Shown: positions 43,301-56,500 of the stretch, one piece after another | Layout of the letters: every line of letters starts with the position of its first letter | Position numbering within the stretch: position 1 is the first letter of the stretch | The notes under the pieces: model-generated | What the model was told of the DNA's origin: nothing | What the model saw: the letters and a program-made list of their open reading frames with translations, nothing else | Database searches by the model: none | Translations under genes and position numbers: made by a program | NCBI GenBank assembly: GCA_022414725.1 | Contig: CM039462.1 | Coordinates: 79,001,421-79,065,420 of the forward strand | Source of the DNA: Microglena sp. YARC | Lineage: Eukaryota; Chlorophyta; Chlorophyceae; Chlamydomonadales; Chlamydomonadaceae | Direction of reading: 5' to 3' | Length of the DNA stretch: 64,000 bases

Positions 43301-46300
43301 GCCTTATAACTGATGGAAGAACCTTGGACGCATACCTATTTGGTTCATTTTACTTGTTGTAAAAAGCCGTGTATCACCTTCTAACTGATACAAGAGCCTG
43401 CGTTTATACCTAACTTTATTCATTATGCTTGTTGTACAGCCTTGAACTGCTTATATTGATACAAGGACCTTGGGCACATACCCACGTGATTCATTTTACT
43501 GTACTACCTTATCCTGATAGAAGAACCTTGGTGCATACCTACTTGGTTCGTTTTACTTGTTTGTAAAGCCTTGTACGCCTTGTACTGATACAAGAGCTTG
43601 GGCGCATACTTGCTTTGTTCCTTATACTTATTGTACAGCCTTGTACTGCTTTGTACTGATACGAGGAACTTAGAAGCACACCTGCTTTGGAACCTTATGC
43701 TTGTTGTAGCAGCCTTTGTACTCCTTGTACAGTCTTGTACTAATATAAGGCAGTATTACCTTGCACTGTAACAAGGACTTTGGGCACATACCTGCTTTGT
43801 TCATCTCTGCTTGTTATAACGCAGCCTTGAACTGCTTATATTGATACGAGTACCTTGGATGCATACCTTCCTCGTGCATTGTGCTTCTTGTACAGCCTTA
43901 TATTGCCTTATACTATAACAAAGGACCTTGGATGCATACCTTTCTCGTGCATTGTACTTCTTGTACAGCTTGTCCTAATACGAAGAATCTTGGGACGTTA
44001 CCTGCTTTGGTCTTTTTTAGCCTTGTTGTAAGCTTACTGCTATGCTACTAACTATAGAACATTGCCTTATATTGTGATACAGGACTTGGACGCACGCTTG
44101 CTCTGTTTGTTCTCTTGTTGTACAGTTTTAATTTTACCTATGTACTAAAACAAGGACTGGGCACATTATCTACTTTATTCGTATGCTCATTGTGCAGCCT
44201 TGTATTACCTTGCACTGTAAGAACCTTGGGCACCATACCGGCGTTTGTTCATTCTGCTTGTTATACACACTTGTCTGCCTTGTACTCATATACAGAACTG
44301 GGACATACTACTTTGTTCATGTCGACTTGTGAGAACAAGCCGTAATATATACTTACTTGATCCGAAGATCATAACTATATATGCGCTATACTAGATAGAA
44401 GTATCCTTGATGCAATTACTTCTGTCTTTAAGTTCTCTAATGTTGTTGTACAACCTGTTTACACTGCCTTATACTGATGGTAAGAAAACCATGGACACGT
44501 GATTCTATTATGTTCATTTTAACTTTGTAAGGCCGGTATCCCTTTTATGATACGAAGGACCTTGGCGCATACTTGTTTCTTCCTTAGCTTATCTATGTAA
44601 CGTTTTATTTGTACTGCTTACACTTACTAATACGAGGAACTTAATCAAATTTACACCTGCTCTTGATCTTCATGCTCTGCTTTATACAGCCTCATACTGT
44701 ACTGCCTTGTACTATTATAAGGACCTTGGGCACCATTACTTACTTGTCTTCGGACTTGTTGTACTCGCGTATTTACTTGCTTTTCGGTGGACTGCATCTT
44801 TACGAGATCCAGAAACAATACTGTTTCATTCAATATTACTCTGAATAGAGAACTTGCTACGCATACTTGCTTTATTCTTATTGCTTGTCGACTATGTACA
44901 GCCTGTAATGCCTATACTGATGGAAGACTTGGACGCATACCCTATCTTGTTATCTCTAATTTTGTAGGCCGTGTATCACCTATCTATGTATACAAGAGCC
45001 TTGCGCTTATACCTACTTTATTCATTATGCTTTTTGTTACAGCATGAACTGCTCAGTACCAATCATTTGTTACTAATGGAACCTTGGGCACATTTACCCT
45101 TGATTCATTTTACCTTAGTATTACCTACATCTAATTCCTGATAGAGAACCGTTGATGATGTGTTCATACTACTTTGTCGTTTTTAACTTGTTGTAGCCAT
45201 CTTTAGTAGTATTTTGTAACGCCTCTACTGTATGAAATACAGAGCCACGTAGGGCGCCATACTTGCTTGTGGTTCGCTACTATATTATGTTTACACCTTG
45301 TACTGCTTTCTGTACTGATACGAGGAACTTAGAGCACACTCGCTTTGAGCTTATGGATTTGTTGTACAAGCTTGCATCCCTTGTACGCTTGTATAATAAA
45401 GCAGTTATTACTTCACTGTAACAAGGACCTTGGGACATACTAGCTTATGTTCATTGCTTTATATCAGCCTTTGAACTGCCTTATATTGATACGAGTACCC
45501 TTGGATGCAACCTTCCTCGTGCTATTGTGCTTCTTGTACGGCGTAATATTGCCTTTATACTATACAATGGATCTTCTGGATGGCTTACCTTTCTCGTGCT
45601 GTACTTTCTTGTACGCCTTTGCCTTTTACAAGAACCTTGGCACGTATCCTGCTTTGGTCTTTTTTATGCTTGTTGTACAAGCCTAATTATGCCTATTTAC
45701 TATATAAGAACATTGCCTATTTATATGACCTACAAGGACCGTTGACGCACCTTGCTTTTCGTTGCTTCCTCACTATGTTGTTACAGTTTATTTTACCTGT
45801 ACTAAAGGACCATTAGGGCAGCATATTTAACTTTATTGTCGTTATGCTCAGTTGTGCAGCCTCTGTATTACCCTGGCACTGTTAAACAAGAATACCATTA
45901 GGGAGCCATAACCCGCCTTTTCATTCGGCTTGTTATACAGCCTCACCTGTATGCTTGTGTTAATCAATATAACCTCTTGGGAGCACATACTTACTCTTGT
46001 GTCATTCAGGCTTGACTTGATACAGCCGTATACTACTGATACGAATGATTCACTAATCTACACTGTCTCCTGTTTAATATGATAGTAAGATACCATTGGA
46101 GCACATACTTGCGTTAGTTTCTTATGCTCTCCCCTAGAATGTACTGCCTCCTACATATATACGTGATGGAAAGCAACCTTGCGGCACATACTATTTGGTG
46201 CATTTTACTTGTTTAGGCCTGCTGTATCACCTTGTACTATACAAGACCTTGACTCGCTATTACTTGCTTTTGTTCTCCTTATGCTTTAGTTGTTACATCT

Positions 46301-49300
46301 CGATGTACTGCCCTATGTACTCATAGATACGAGGAACTTAAAAATTACACTTGCCTTTGAATCATTATTGCTTGTTATAACACCTCTCTGTACTGCCTTT
46401 TACTCAGTATAAGAACCTTGCGGCACCATACTTATTGTTCATTCGACTGTTGTAGCCGTTATACTGCTTCATGGACTGGATACGAAATCAGAAAAACTTT
46501 TCAAATATGATGTAGAACGCACCCTTTGAAACACATACTTGCTTCATCGGTTCTTATGCTATTGTTGTACAGCCATCATGTCAATTGCCTTATACTGATG
46601 AAAGAACTATGGACCGCAATACCTATTTGGTCATTCTTACTTGTTGTAAGCCGTTGTATTCCGTCACTAGATACAAGAGCCTTGCCACTGCCACGCGTAA
46701 CTCTTTATCTTATGCTTGATTGTACAGCCTGAAACTGCCTTATATTTGATACAGACCTTGGGAATACCCACTTGATTCGATTATTTACTCTACTACTTAT
46801 TCATAGATAGAAACCATTGGTGCATTACCTACTTGGTTCGTTTACTTGTTGTATAAGCTTTACGCTTGTACTGATACAAGGCTTGGGCGCATACTTGCTT
46901 TGTTGCCTGTATTACTTATTGTACAGCCTTTGTATGCTCTGTATCTGATCAGCGAGGACTTAGTGCACACCTGCTTGGAAGCTATATGATTGTTTGTACA
47001 GCCTTCATACCTTTCGTATTCAGTCTAGTACTAATATAACGCAGTATTACCTCTTCGCACCTGTAACAAGACCTTGGGCACATTACCTGCTCTTTGTTCA
47101 TTTGCTTGGTTATAGCCTTGAACTGCCTTATATTGATACGAGGACTTGTAGTGCATACTTCCCGTGCTTGTGCTTCTTTCTTACAGCCTTTATATATGCC
47201 TATACTATAACGAAGGACCTTGGTGATGCATACTTTTCTGCTGCATCTTGTTACTTTTCTCGTAACAGCTTGTCCTCATACTAAGTCTTGGGGCACGTAC
47301 TGCTTTGTCTTTTTATGCTTGTTTAGTAACAGCCTTATTTCATCTGCCTTGTACTAATATAAGACATTCTTATTTTATTGATACAAGGACCTGGAGCACA
47401 CTTGCTTGTGCGTCGCTACTTGTTGATAATCATGTTTATATTTACCTATGTACTAAAACACCTTGGGCACAATTTCATACATACTTTAATTCTATGCTTC
47501 ATTGATGCAGCTGTGTATTTCCTTGCACCTGTAACAGAAAGACCTTGCGGCAATAACCGCTCTTTGTATCATCTCTGCTTGTTATAACAAGCTTTATCTG
47601 TACTTGCCTTTATCATATAGAACTTGTGGCAATATACTTACTTTGTCTCATTCTACTGTGAACGCACGTATATATCTTACTTTACGAGATCATAAAAACT
47701 GTCTTATACTGGATAGAAGAACCATTTGAGCAATACTTGCTTAGTTCTTATGCATTTGTTGTACAAGCCTGTCTGCCTCATACCATATATGATGGAATGA
47801 ACCTTCGGATACTACCTAATTGTAAATTCTACTTGTTGTAAGGTCCGATGTATCACCTCATGTACTGAACAAGCGTGTGTGGACGAATCTTGCTTTTGTT
47901 CTTATGCATATTGTACATCTTGTATTGCTTGTATGTACGAGCGACTTAAAATTACACACTGTTTGAATTTATGCTTTATAGACAGCCTTGTACTGCTTGA
48001 TACTACAGTATAAGGACCTTAGGGCTAACATATTTACTATTTTTTTCATTGAACTTTATGTACCAGACCGCCTATACTCGGCTTCTGGTTAGGGGCTGGA
48101 AAAATTTGAATATATTACGCATATGTTTTCAAAGGGGAGAAAAACAACTTGTTTCTATACTGATTAGACAACACTTGAAAACATACTTGCTTTAGATTCT
48201 ATGCTTGGTACATCCTTGTAATGTCCTATTTACAGCCATTCCCAACATATTACTGTTACCTTCGGACGCCATACCTATTTGGTCTCATATTTTACTTGTT
48301 GTAAAAGCCGTGTATCACCTTCTATAGATACAAGGGCTTGCGTACGTTATACCATACTTATTCATTTTGTTCTTGTTGTTTAAGCCTTGAAACTGCCACT
48401 TATTTTGACTACAAGGACCCTTGAGGCACATACCACGGTTGATTCATTTTATAACTACCTTATTCTATAGTGGCCTAAGAACATTGCCGGTCGGATGTCA
48501 TACTCTATTGGTTCGGTTTACTTGTCTGTAAGCCTATGTAAACGCCTTTACTGATACAAGATTGCTTGGGCGCATACTTGCTTGTTCCTTATACTTATGG
48601 TACAGCTTTTCTGTCGTGTTCTGCTAATGATACGAGAACTTAGAAGAACACCTGCTTTGAAGCTTATGATTGTTGATTTATACAGCCTTGACCATATTTT
48701 GTACAGTCTTTGGTACTAATCTAAGGCAGTATTCCTGTTCTCACTCTTTGTTGACATAAAAGCGACTGTGCGCACATTACACTGCTCTGGTTTCATTCTG
48801 CTATGTTATTACTCAAGCTTGAACTGCTATATTGTACGATGGACCTTGGATGAATACCTTCCACTTCGTCCTGCATTGTGCTTTTGTACAGCCTTATTGC
48901 CTTTAACATCTTCTGTATATAATTTTAGGCATATTAACAAGGACTTGGACATGAATACCTATTCTCGTGCATTGTAGTTCTATTGCACGCTGTGCCTAAT
49001 ACAAGAATTAATTGGGCACGTACCTGGCTTTAGGTGCTTTTTATTTCATGCTTGGTTGTTGAACCAGCCACCTCTTTCTCTACTGCCTTGTACTAATATA
49101 TTAGGAACTATTAGCCTATATATTTGATAAAGGACCCTTTGGAGCACACTGCTTTGTTTGTTCTACTTCGATTCTTACATTTATTTTAACCTACTGTGAC
49201 TAAAAACGGCACTTGGCACATATCTACTTTAATCTCGTTATGTTCACTTGTGCCAGCATTTGATTCCTTTGCATGTAACAAGAACCTAAGGACGCACATA

Positions 49301-52300
49301 CGCTCAATTGCTCTTCATTTTGCCGTTGTTATAAGCCTTATCGTTTTTGTACTGCTTCGTGTTACTTCAATATAGAACTTGGCCATAATAATTGTTTTCA
49401 ATCGACTTGCTTGAACAGCCGCATATACTTACTGATTACGTGAAGATCATAAAAAACTGTACTATATTACTGATGAGTGTAAGAACCTGAGACCATAATC
49501 TGCCCTTTTAAGTTCTTATGCTTTGTTGTACACCCTGCTAAACGCCTTATACTGAATGGCATACAGAACATGCTGACTACATAACATATTTTTGGTTCAG
49601 TTAACTTGTCCGTAGGCCGTGTACTCACCTATGTGACTGATACAACGGCGACCAAAATTGGACGCGCAACATACTTGCTTTGTTCTTAGGCTATTTGTGT
49701 ACAGTCTTCGTACTGCATATGTACTGATACGGAGAATTAGAAATTACACCTGTGCTTTGATCTTATGCTTAGTGCGTATTACAGCCTCTTGTTCGCCTTG
49801 TACTCATATAATGTACGTTGGCATCATACTTACTTTGTTCATTACGACTTGTCTCGTTTACAGCCGTATATCTGCTTTGGACTGATACGAAGCAATCAGT
49901 GAAAAACTGTTTGTATACTGACTAGAAAGGACTTGAACACATACTTTCTTTATTTATATGCTTTTTGTACAGCCCGGTAATGCCTATATACTGATGGAAG
50001 AACTTGGCGCCTATACCTCATTGTTATCGTATACGTGTGGTTGTAAAGATCCGGCTTATCCATGTACATCATCTTACTACTGAGTCAAGAGCCTTGCGGT
50101 TACCGTACTTTATTCAATTCCATGCTTGTTGTACAGCCACATTCAGAACTGCCTTTATATGATAACAGGACCTTGCGCACAATAGCACGTGATTCATTTT
50201 ATTACTACCTTATCACTGAGTAGAAGAACCTTCTGAGGTGCATTACCTACTCGGTTCGCGTGTTTACTTGTTGTAAAAGCCTATGTACGCAAAGCTTATG
50301 AAATTAAAAAAAAAAAAAATATTCCTTCGTACCTGATACAAAGCCTTAGGGCATACACTTTTCACCTTATTACCTTTATTGTAAGCTTGTACTGCTGGTG
50401 TATGATACGAGGCAATTAGAAGACCACCTGCTTTACGATCAGCTATGCATTATTTGTCTCTTGTAACAGCCTTGCTACCTTTAACCTCGCTACAGTTCTT
50501 GTTACTAATAATAAAGGCATGTTACCTTGCACATTACAACGCGACCTTTGCGGCACAATAACTCTGCGTTGTTCATTCTGCTTAGATATATACAGCCTTT
50601 CGCAACTGCATCCTCCTTCTACTATTGATACAAGTACCTTGATGTCCATACCTTCTTGTGCATTCGTGAGCTCTCATTGATACTTATCCTATATGCCTAA
50701 TACCAGACTATAACAAGGACTTGGATGCATACCTTTCTCGTGCATCTTGTACTTCTTAGTACAGCATCGTTCTCAATACAAGAATCAATTGGGCAGATAC
50801 CTGCTTTAGGTTTTTTATATTGCTTGTTGTAAGTCCTTAATGCCTCATGTATCTCTAAATAATAAGAACAATTGTCCTTTATCCATTTGATACCACCTGC
50901 TTTGATGCGTTCTCTATATGTTGTACGTTGTACTTTTACTCTGTATAAAACAAGACTTGGGACATATCATACTTTATTCGTTCATGATTCTTGAGGCAGC
51001 CTGTTTACTACTTGCACTGTAACAAGAACCTTGTAAGGCAATACCCGCTTAGTTCTTCATGCATTGCTACTATACAGCCTTGCTACCTGCCTTGTACCGT
51101 TTACCACTAATAAGACCCTTGAGACAATACTTACTTGTATAATTCGCTGTGTTTGAAAGACCGATATACGAATTATGATACGAAATAGATCATAAAAATG
51201 TCTATATTATGACTATGATAAAGAATTGAGCACTATATACTTGCCTTTTTGTTCTATTGCCTTGTTCTACACGCCCTGTATGCCTCATTATCATATGATG
51301 GCACAGTAAAGATACAGAACATGGACACATATCCTAATTGGTTCACTTATTTACTTGTTTGTAAGGCCGTGTTCTCCTCTCTGTACCTTTTGATGCTACT
51401 CGCAAAGTGACGAATATGACGGCATCATTGCTTTGTTGCCTCTCAATGCTGCACTTGTACAGTCTTTACTGCCTTCTGTTAGCTGATACGAGGAACCATT
51501 AAAATGGTTTCACCTGCTTTTGAATCCTTATGCTTGTTTTTGGCCTTCTGTTACTGCCTTGACATCACTATAAGACATTGGGCAATACTTCACTTTGTTC
51601 ATTCACTTGTTGTCAGCGAATATACACTAGCTTATGGACTTGATACTTGCAAGATCGAAAAAATGTTTTTACATACTAGAAACCCTTGAACACATAACTT
51701 GCTTTAAGTTCGTTATGCTTGTGTGATACAGACCCTGTAATGCACCTCCCTCACATTAACTCCTCTGGACACTCTCGCGCAGCATACCTATTTGGTTCAT
51801 GTTACTTTGATTGTAACCGGTACACCTTATACTGAAATACAAGAGCCTTAGGCTAACCTACTTTATTCAATTGATGTTGTACTTACAGCCTGTTGTGTGT
51901 TTGCTGCCTCCTATATTGATTAGCAAGGACCTTGGGGGACACTACCCACGTGATTCATGCTTTACGTCATAATCACTTATCCTTGTGTTGAGACGAACCT
52001 TGGTTGGCGATAACCTACCTGGTCGTTTACTGTTGTCAGCTCGTTTCTTAACATCTTATGCTGCTCATGCCTGTACCGGCCTGTACTGATACAGAGCCAA
52101 TGGGACGACTCATACGTGGCTATTCTGTTCTACATTTGGACGTTTGCTATTTACTTATTGCTACAGCCTTACTGATGTATGCTTCCGTTTTTATGTACTG
52201 CCTCACAGCGCTAGTGACCTTAGAAGCGACACCCTGTTTGAAGCTTCGATGATATGTCATTACAGCCATTGCAGACTGTACCCTTCGTACAGTCTCTATG

Positions 52301-52556
52301 ATCAAGTATAACTGGCGCCAGTTACCCTTCACCTGTAGACAAGACCGTTCGGGGCACCATTACCCTGCTCATATGTCCTCATTCCTAGTTGATTACTTAC
52401 TAGCCTTCGAATTGCATTCTAACTTCTATTGTATATTGTACGATCTACTTGATGTCATGCCTTCCTGCCGTGCATTGTGAGCTTCTTGCTACGACCTTTA
52501 TATTGCGTTATCATTATAACAGGATATGGATGCATACTTTTCGTATCTCTTCTTTT
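40310..52556 (+). repeat. 72-bp satellite array, right block, forward orientation
   Basis: The array starts after ATTGCCTTGTACTAATAC, at the same point of intron 2 as in copy A. Variant monomers recur at about 1.5-1.75 kb; for example GAAGATCATAAAAACTGTC lies near 41273 and 42814. From about 44 kb towards the gap the monomers become crowded with insertions and deletions, and the last 4 kb are barely aligned. No coding sequence is recognised. Confidence 0.9.
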
Positions 52557-53556
52557 NNNNNNNNNNNNNNNNNNNNNNNNNNNNNNNNNNNNNNNNNNNN
52601 NNNNNNNNNNNNNNNNNNNNNNNNNNNNNNNNNNNNNNNNNNNNNNNNNNNNNNNNNNNNNNNNNNNNNNNNNNNNNNNNNNNNNNNNNNNNNNNNNNNN
52701 NNNNNNNNNNNNNNNNNNNNNNNNNNNNNNNNNNNNNNNNNNNNNNNNNNNNNNNNNNNNNNNNNNNNNNNNNNNNNNNNNNNNNNNNNNNNNNNNNNNN
52801 NNNNNNNNNNNNNNNNNNNNNNNNNNNNNNNNNNNNNNNNNNNNNNNNNNNNNNNNNNNNNNNNNNNNNNNNNNNNNNNNNNNNNNNNNNNNNNNNNNNN
52901 NNNNNNNNNNNNNNNNNNNNNNNNNNNNNNNNNNNNNNNNNNNNNNNNNNNNNNNNNNNNNNNNNNNNNNNNNNNNNNNNNNNNNNNNNNNNNNNNNNNN
53001 NNNNNNNNNNNNNNNNNNNNNNNNNNNNNNNNNNNNNNNNNNNNNNNNNNNNNNNNNNNNNNNNNNNNNNNNNNNNNNNNNNNNNNNNNNNNNNNNNNNN
53101 NNNNNNNNNNNNNNNNNNNNNNNNNNNNNNNNNNNNNNNNNNNNNNNNNNNNNNNNNNNNNNNNNNNNNNNNNNNNNNNNNNNNNNNNNNNNNNNNNNNN
53201 NNNNNNNNNNNNNNNNNNNNNNNNNNNNNNNNNNNNNNNNNNNNNNNNNNNNNNNNNNNNNNNNNNNNNNNNNNNNNNNNNNNNNNNNNNNNNNNNNNNN
53301 NNNNNNNNNNNNNNNNNNNNNNNNNNNNNNNNNNNNNNNNNNNNNNNNNNNNNNNNNNNNNNNNNNNNNNNNNNNNNNNNNNNNNNNNNNNNNNNNNNNN
53401 NNNNNNNNNNNNNNNNNNNNNNNNNNNNNNNNNNNNNNNNNNNNNNNNNNNNNNNNNNNNNNNNNNNNNNNNNNNNNNNNNNNNNNNNNNNNNNNNNNNN
53501 NNNNNNNNNNNNNNNNNNNNNNNNNNNNNNNNNNNNNNNNNNNNNNNNNNNNNNNN
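52557..53556. other. Assembly gap of exactly 1000 N
   Basis: The round number suggests a placeholder of unknown true size. Open frames reported across it have no meaning. Confidence 0.99.
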
Positions 53557-56500
53557 GTTAATAGATATGTTGAGGTCTTGTTTATAGAAGGTATAACAAA
53601 TGTAACACTAAGAGCAATGTGCGCCCAAGGTCATTTGTTATCAATTATGGTAAGGCGGTTCAAGGCTATACAAAGCATAATGAATAAGTAGGTATGTGCA
53701 AGGTTCTGTTTATCAGTAAATGCTAGGTAGTACGAACAGGAGGCAGATTATAGTGCTGTTATAACAAGCAAATAATCGAACGAGCAGGATATGATGCCAG
53801 GTCACATTTTATCAGTAAAGGCGGTACGAGGATGTAAGGTTACGAACATGTAAAACGAACAAGTAGGTCATGCCCCAAGGTCTTCTATCAATATTAAGGA
53901 AGGCTAGTACAAACAAGTATAATGAATAACGTGGTATTTACCAAGGTCTTGTATAGCTAATATAAGGCAGTTCAGGCTGTATAAGCAAGCTAATGATATA
54001 GTAGGTATCATGCCCAAGGTCTTGTATTAGTAAAGGTGGTACAAGGCTTTACAATAATAACAGGAGACCGAAGTAAGGTATGCAGCTTAAGGTTCTCTTG
54101 TATCAGTATAAGGTATGTCGTAATTTGAACAAGTCGAGTGGTGGTATATGGCCAAGGTCCCTGGTATCAATAATAAAGCAGTTCAAGGCTTGTACAATAC
54201 CAGCATAATGAATAAGCAGGTAGTAACGATGCAAGCTCGTTGTATAGTACATTAGGGCAGTAACAGACTGTACAAACAAGTAAATGAATCAAGTAGGTAT
54301 GCGTCCCAAGGTTTTCTTATCAGTATAAGGCAGTACAGGGCTGTAGGAACAAGATAAGAACTAAAGCAAGTAATGTGCTCAAAGGTTGTCTTCTATCAGT
54401 ATAAGACAGTTTTTTATGATCTCTTATCAGTATCAAAGCAGTATAACGGCTGTACAACTGATAAGTCGAATGAACAAGTTATTATGTGCGCAAGATCCTT
54501 ATATGAGTACAAGGCAGTACAAGGCTGTATAACAAGCAGAATGAACAAAGCGGGTATGTGCCAAGGTCCTTGTTACAGTGCAAGGTAATACAAGGCTGCA
54601 CAATGAGCATAAGTGAATAAAAGTAGATATGTGCCCAAGTCCTTGTTTTATGTACAAGGTAAAATAAACTGTACAACAATTAGAACGCACAAAGCAAATG
54701 TGCGCCCATTGTCCTTGTATCAATATAAGGCGGTTCAAGGGCTATACAAACAAGCATAATGAATAACGAGGTATAACACAAGGCTCACAAAGGTGTTAGT
54801 CAGTTCAGTTATAAAACAAGGTAGTACAAGGCAGTATAAGGCTGTATAAAAAGCAGAACGAACAGCAGGTATGTGCCCAAGGTATCTTGTTTATCAAAGT
54901 ACAAGGCGGTACAAGGCTTTGACAACAAGTAAAACGAACCAAGTAGGTATTCTGCGCCCAAGGTTCTTCTATCAGAATATAAAAGGTAGTACAGTAAAAT
55001 TAATCAAGTGGGTATGTGCCCAAGGTCCTTGTATAACAATATTAAATAAAGCAGTTTTCAAGGCTGTACAACAAGCATAAATGAATAAAGTAGGTACATC
55101 GCAAAGCTCTTGTATCAGGGAGAGGTACAAGCAGTACAAGACGGTAACAGAAAAACAAGTAATGATCAGTAGTATGCGTCCAAGGTTCTTCAATATAAGG
55201 CGGTTCAAAGGACTATAGCAACAAACATAATGAGGTAAAAGCAGTTAAAGAAGTAAGTGATCAGTACAGAAAGGACAAGGCTTTACAACAATCAGCATAA
55301 GAACTAAAGCAAGTATGTGCTCAATGAAAAAGTTTTTTCCTCTATCAGTATACAGGAGACAGTTTTATCGCAAGGCTCTTGATCAAGGGAGGCGGTACTT
55401 TATAAGTACAATGAGGAGCCACCCAAGTTATACGGCAGTTCAAGCTGTACAAAGCATAGAATGAAGAAAGCAAACTGTTATAAGGGGGGACAAAGGTATG
55501 TTATGGGACGTATGTGCAAGCATCCTTATATGATCTCCCCCAAAGGTCTTTATTTCCAATAAAAATACATAGCAGTTTTGTACAAGTACAGAAGCAGTGT
55601 ATAATACATAACAATCGAATCAGAATGTGCCCAACAAACGGCAGTATTTGTGCCAGTAGGTCCTTGTTACAGTGCAGGTAATACAAAGGCTGCACAATGA
55701 GCATAATGAATAAAGTAGATATGTGAAGGTCCTTGTTTTAGTACAAGGTCAAATAAACTGTACAACAAGTAGAACGCACAAAGCAATGTGCGCCAAGTCC
55801 TTGTATCAATATAAGCGGTTCAAGGCTATACAACAAGCATAATGGAATAACGTAGGTATACACAAGGCTCTTGTATCAGTTACAAGGTAGTACAAGGCAG
55901 TATAAGGCTGTATAACAAGCAGAACGAACAAAGCAGGTATAGTGCCCAAGGCTCTTGTATCAGTACAAGGCGGTACAAAGGCTTTACTACAAGTAAAAAC
56001 AAGCCAAGTAGGTATGCGCAAGTTCTTCTATCAGGATAAGGTAGTTACAGTAAAATGAATCAAGTGTATGTGCCCAAGGTCCTTGTATCAATATAACAGG
56101 CAGTTCAAGGCTGTACAACAAGCATAATGAATAAAAGTAGGTATACGCAAGGCTCTTGTATCAGTTACAAGGTGGTACAAGGCTTTACAACAAGTAAAAC
56201 GTAACCAAGTAGGTATGCACCCGCAAGTTCTTCTATCAGTATAAGGTAGTACAGTAAATTGAATCAAGTGGGTATATGCCCAAGGTCCTTGTATCAATAT
56301 AAGGCAGTTCAAGCTGTACAACAAGCATAATGAATAAAGGTATACGCAAGACTCTTGTATCAGTACAAGCAGTACAAGACTGTACAACAAGTAAAATGAA
56401 TCAAGTAGGTATGCGTCCAAGGTTCTTCTATCAGTATAGGCAGTACAGGGCTGTATAAAACAAGCATAAGAACTAAAGCAAGTATGTGCTCAAGGTTCTT

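Noticed and set aside
52449..53691. Open frames of 353-404 codons across 52.5-53.6 kb
   Set aside because: They are almost entirely N and have no sequence content.
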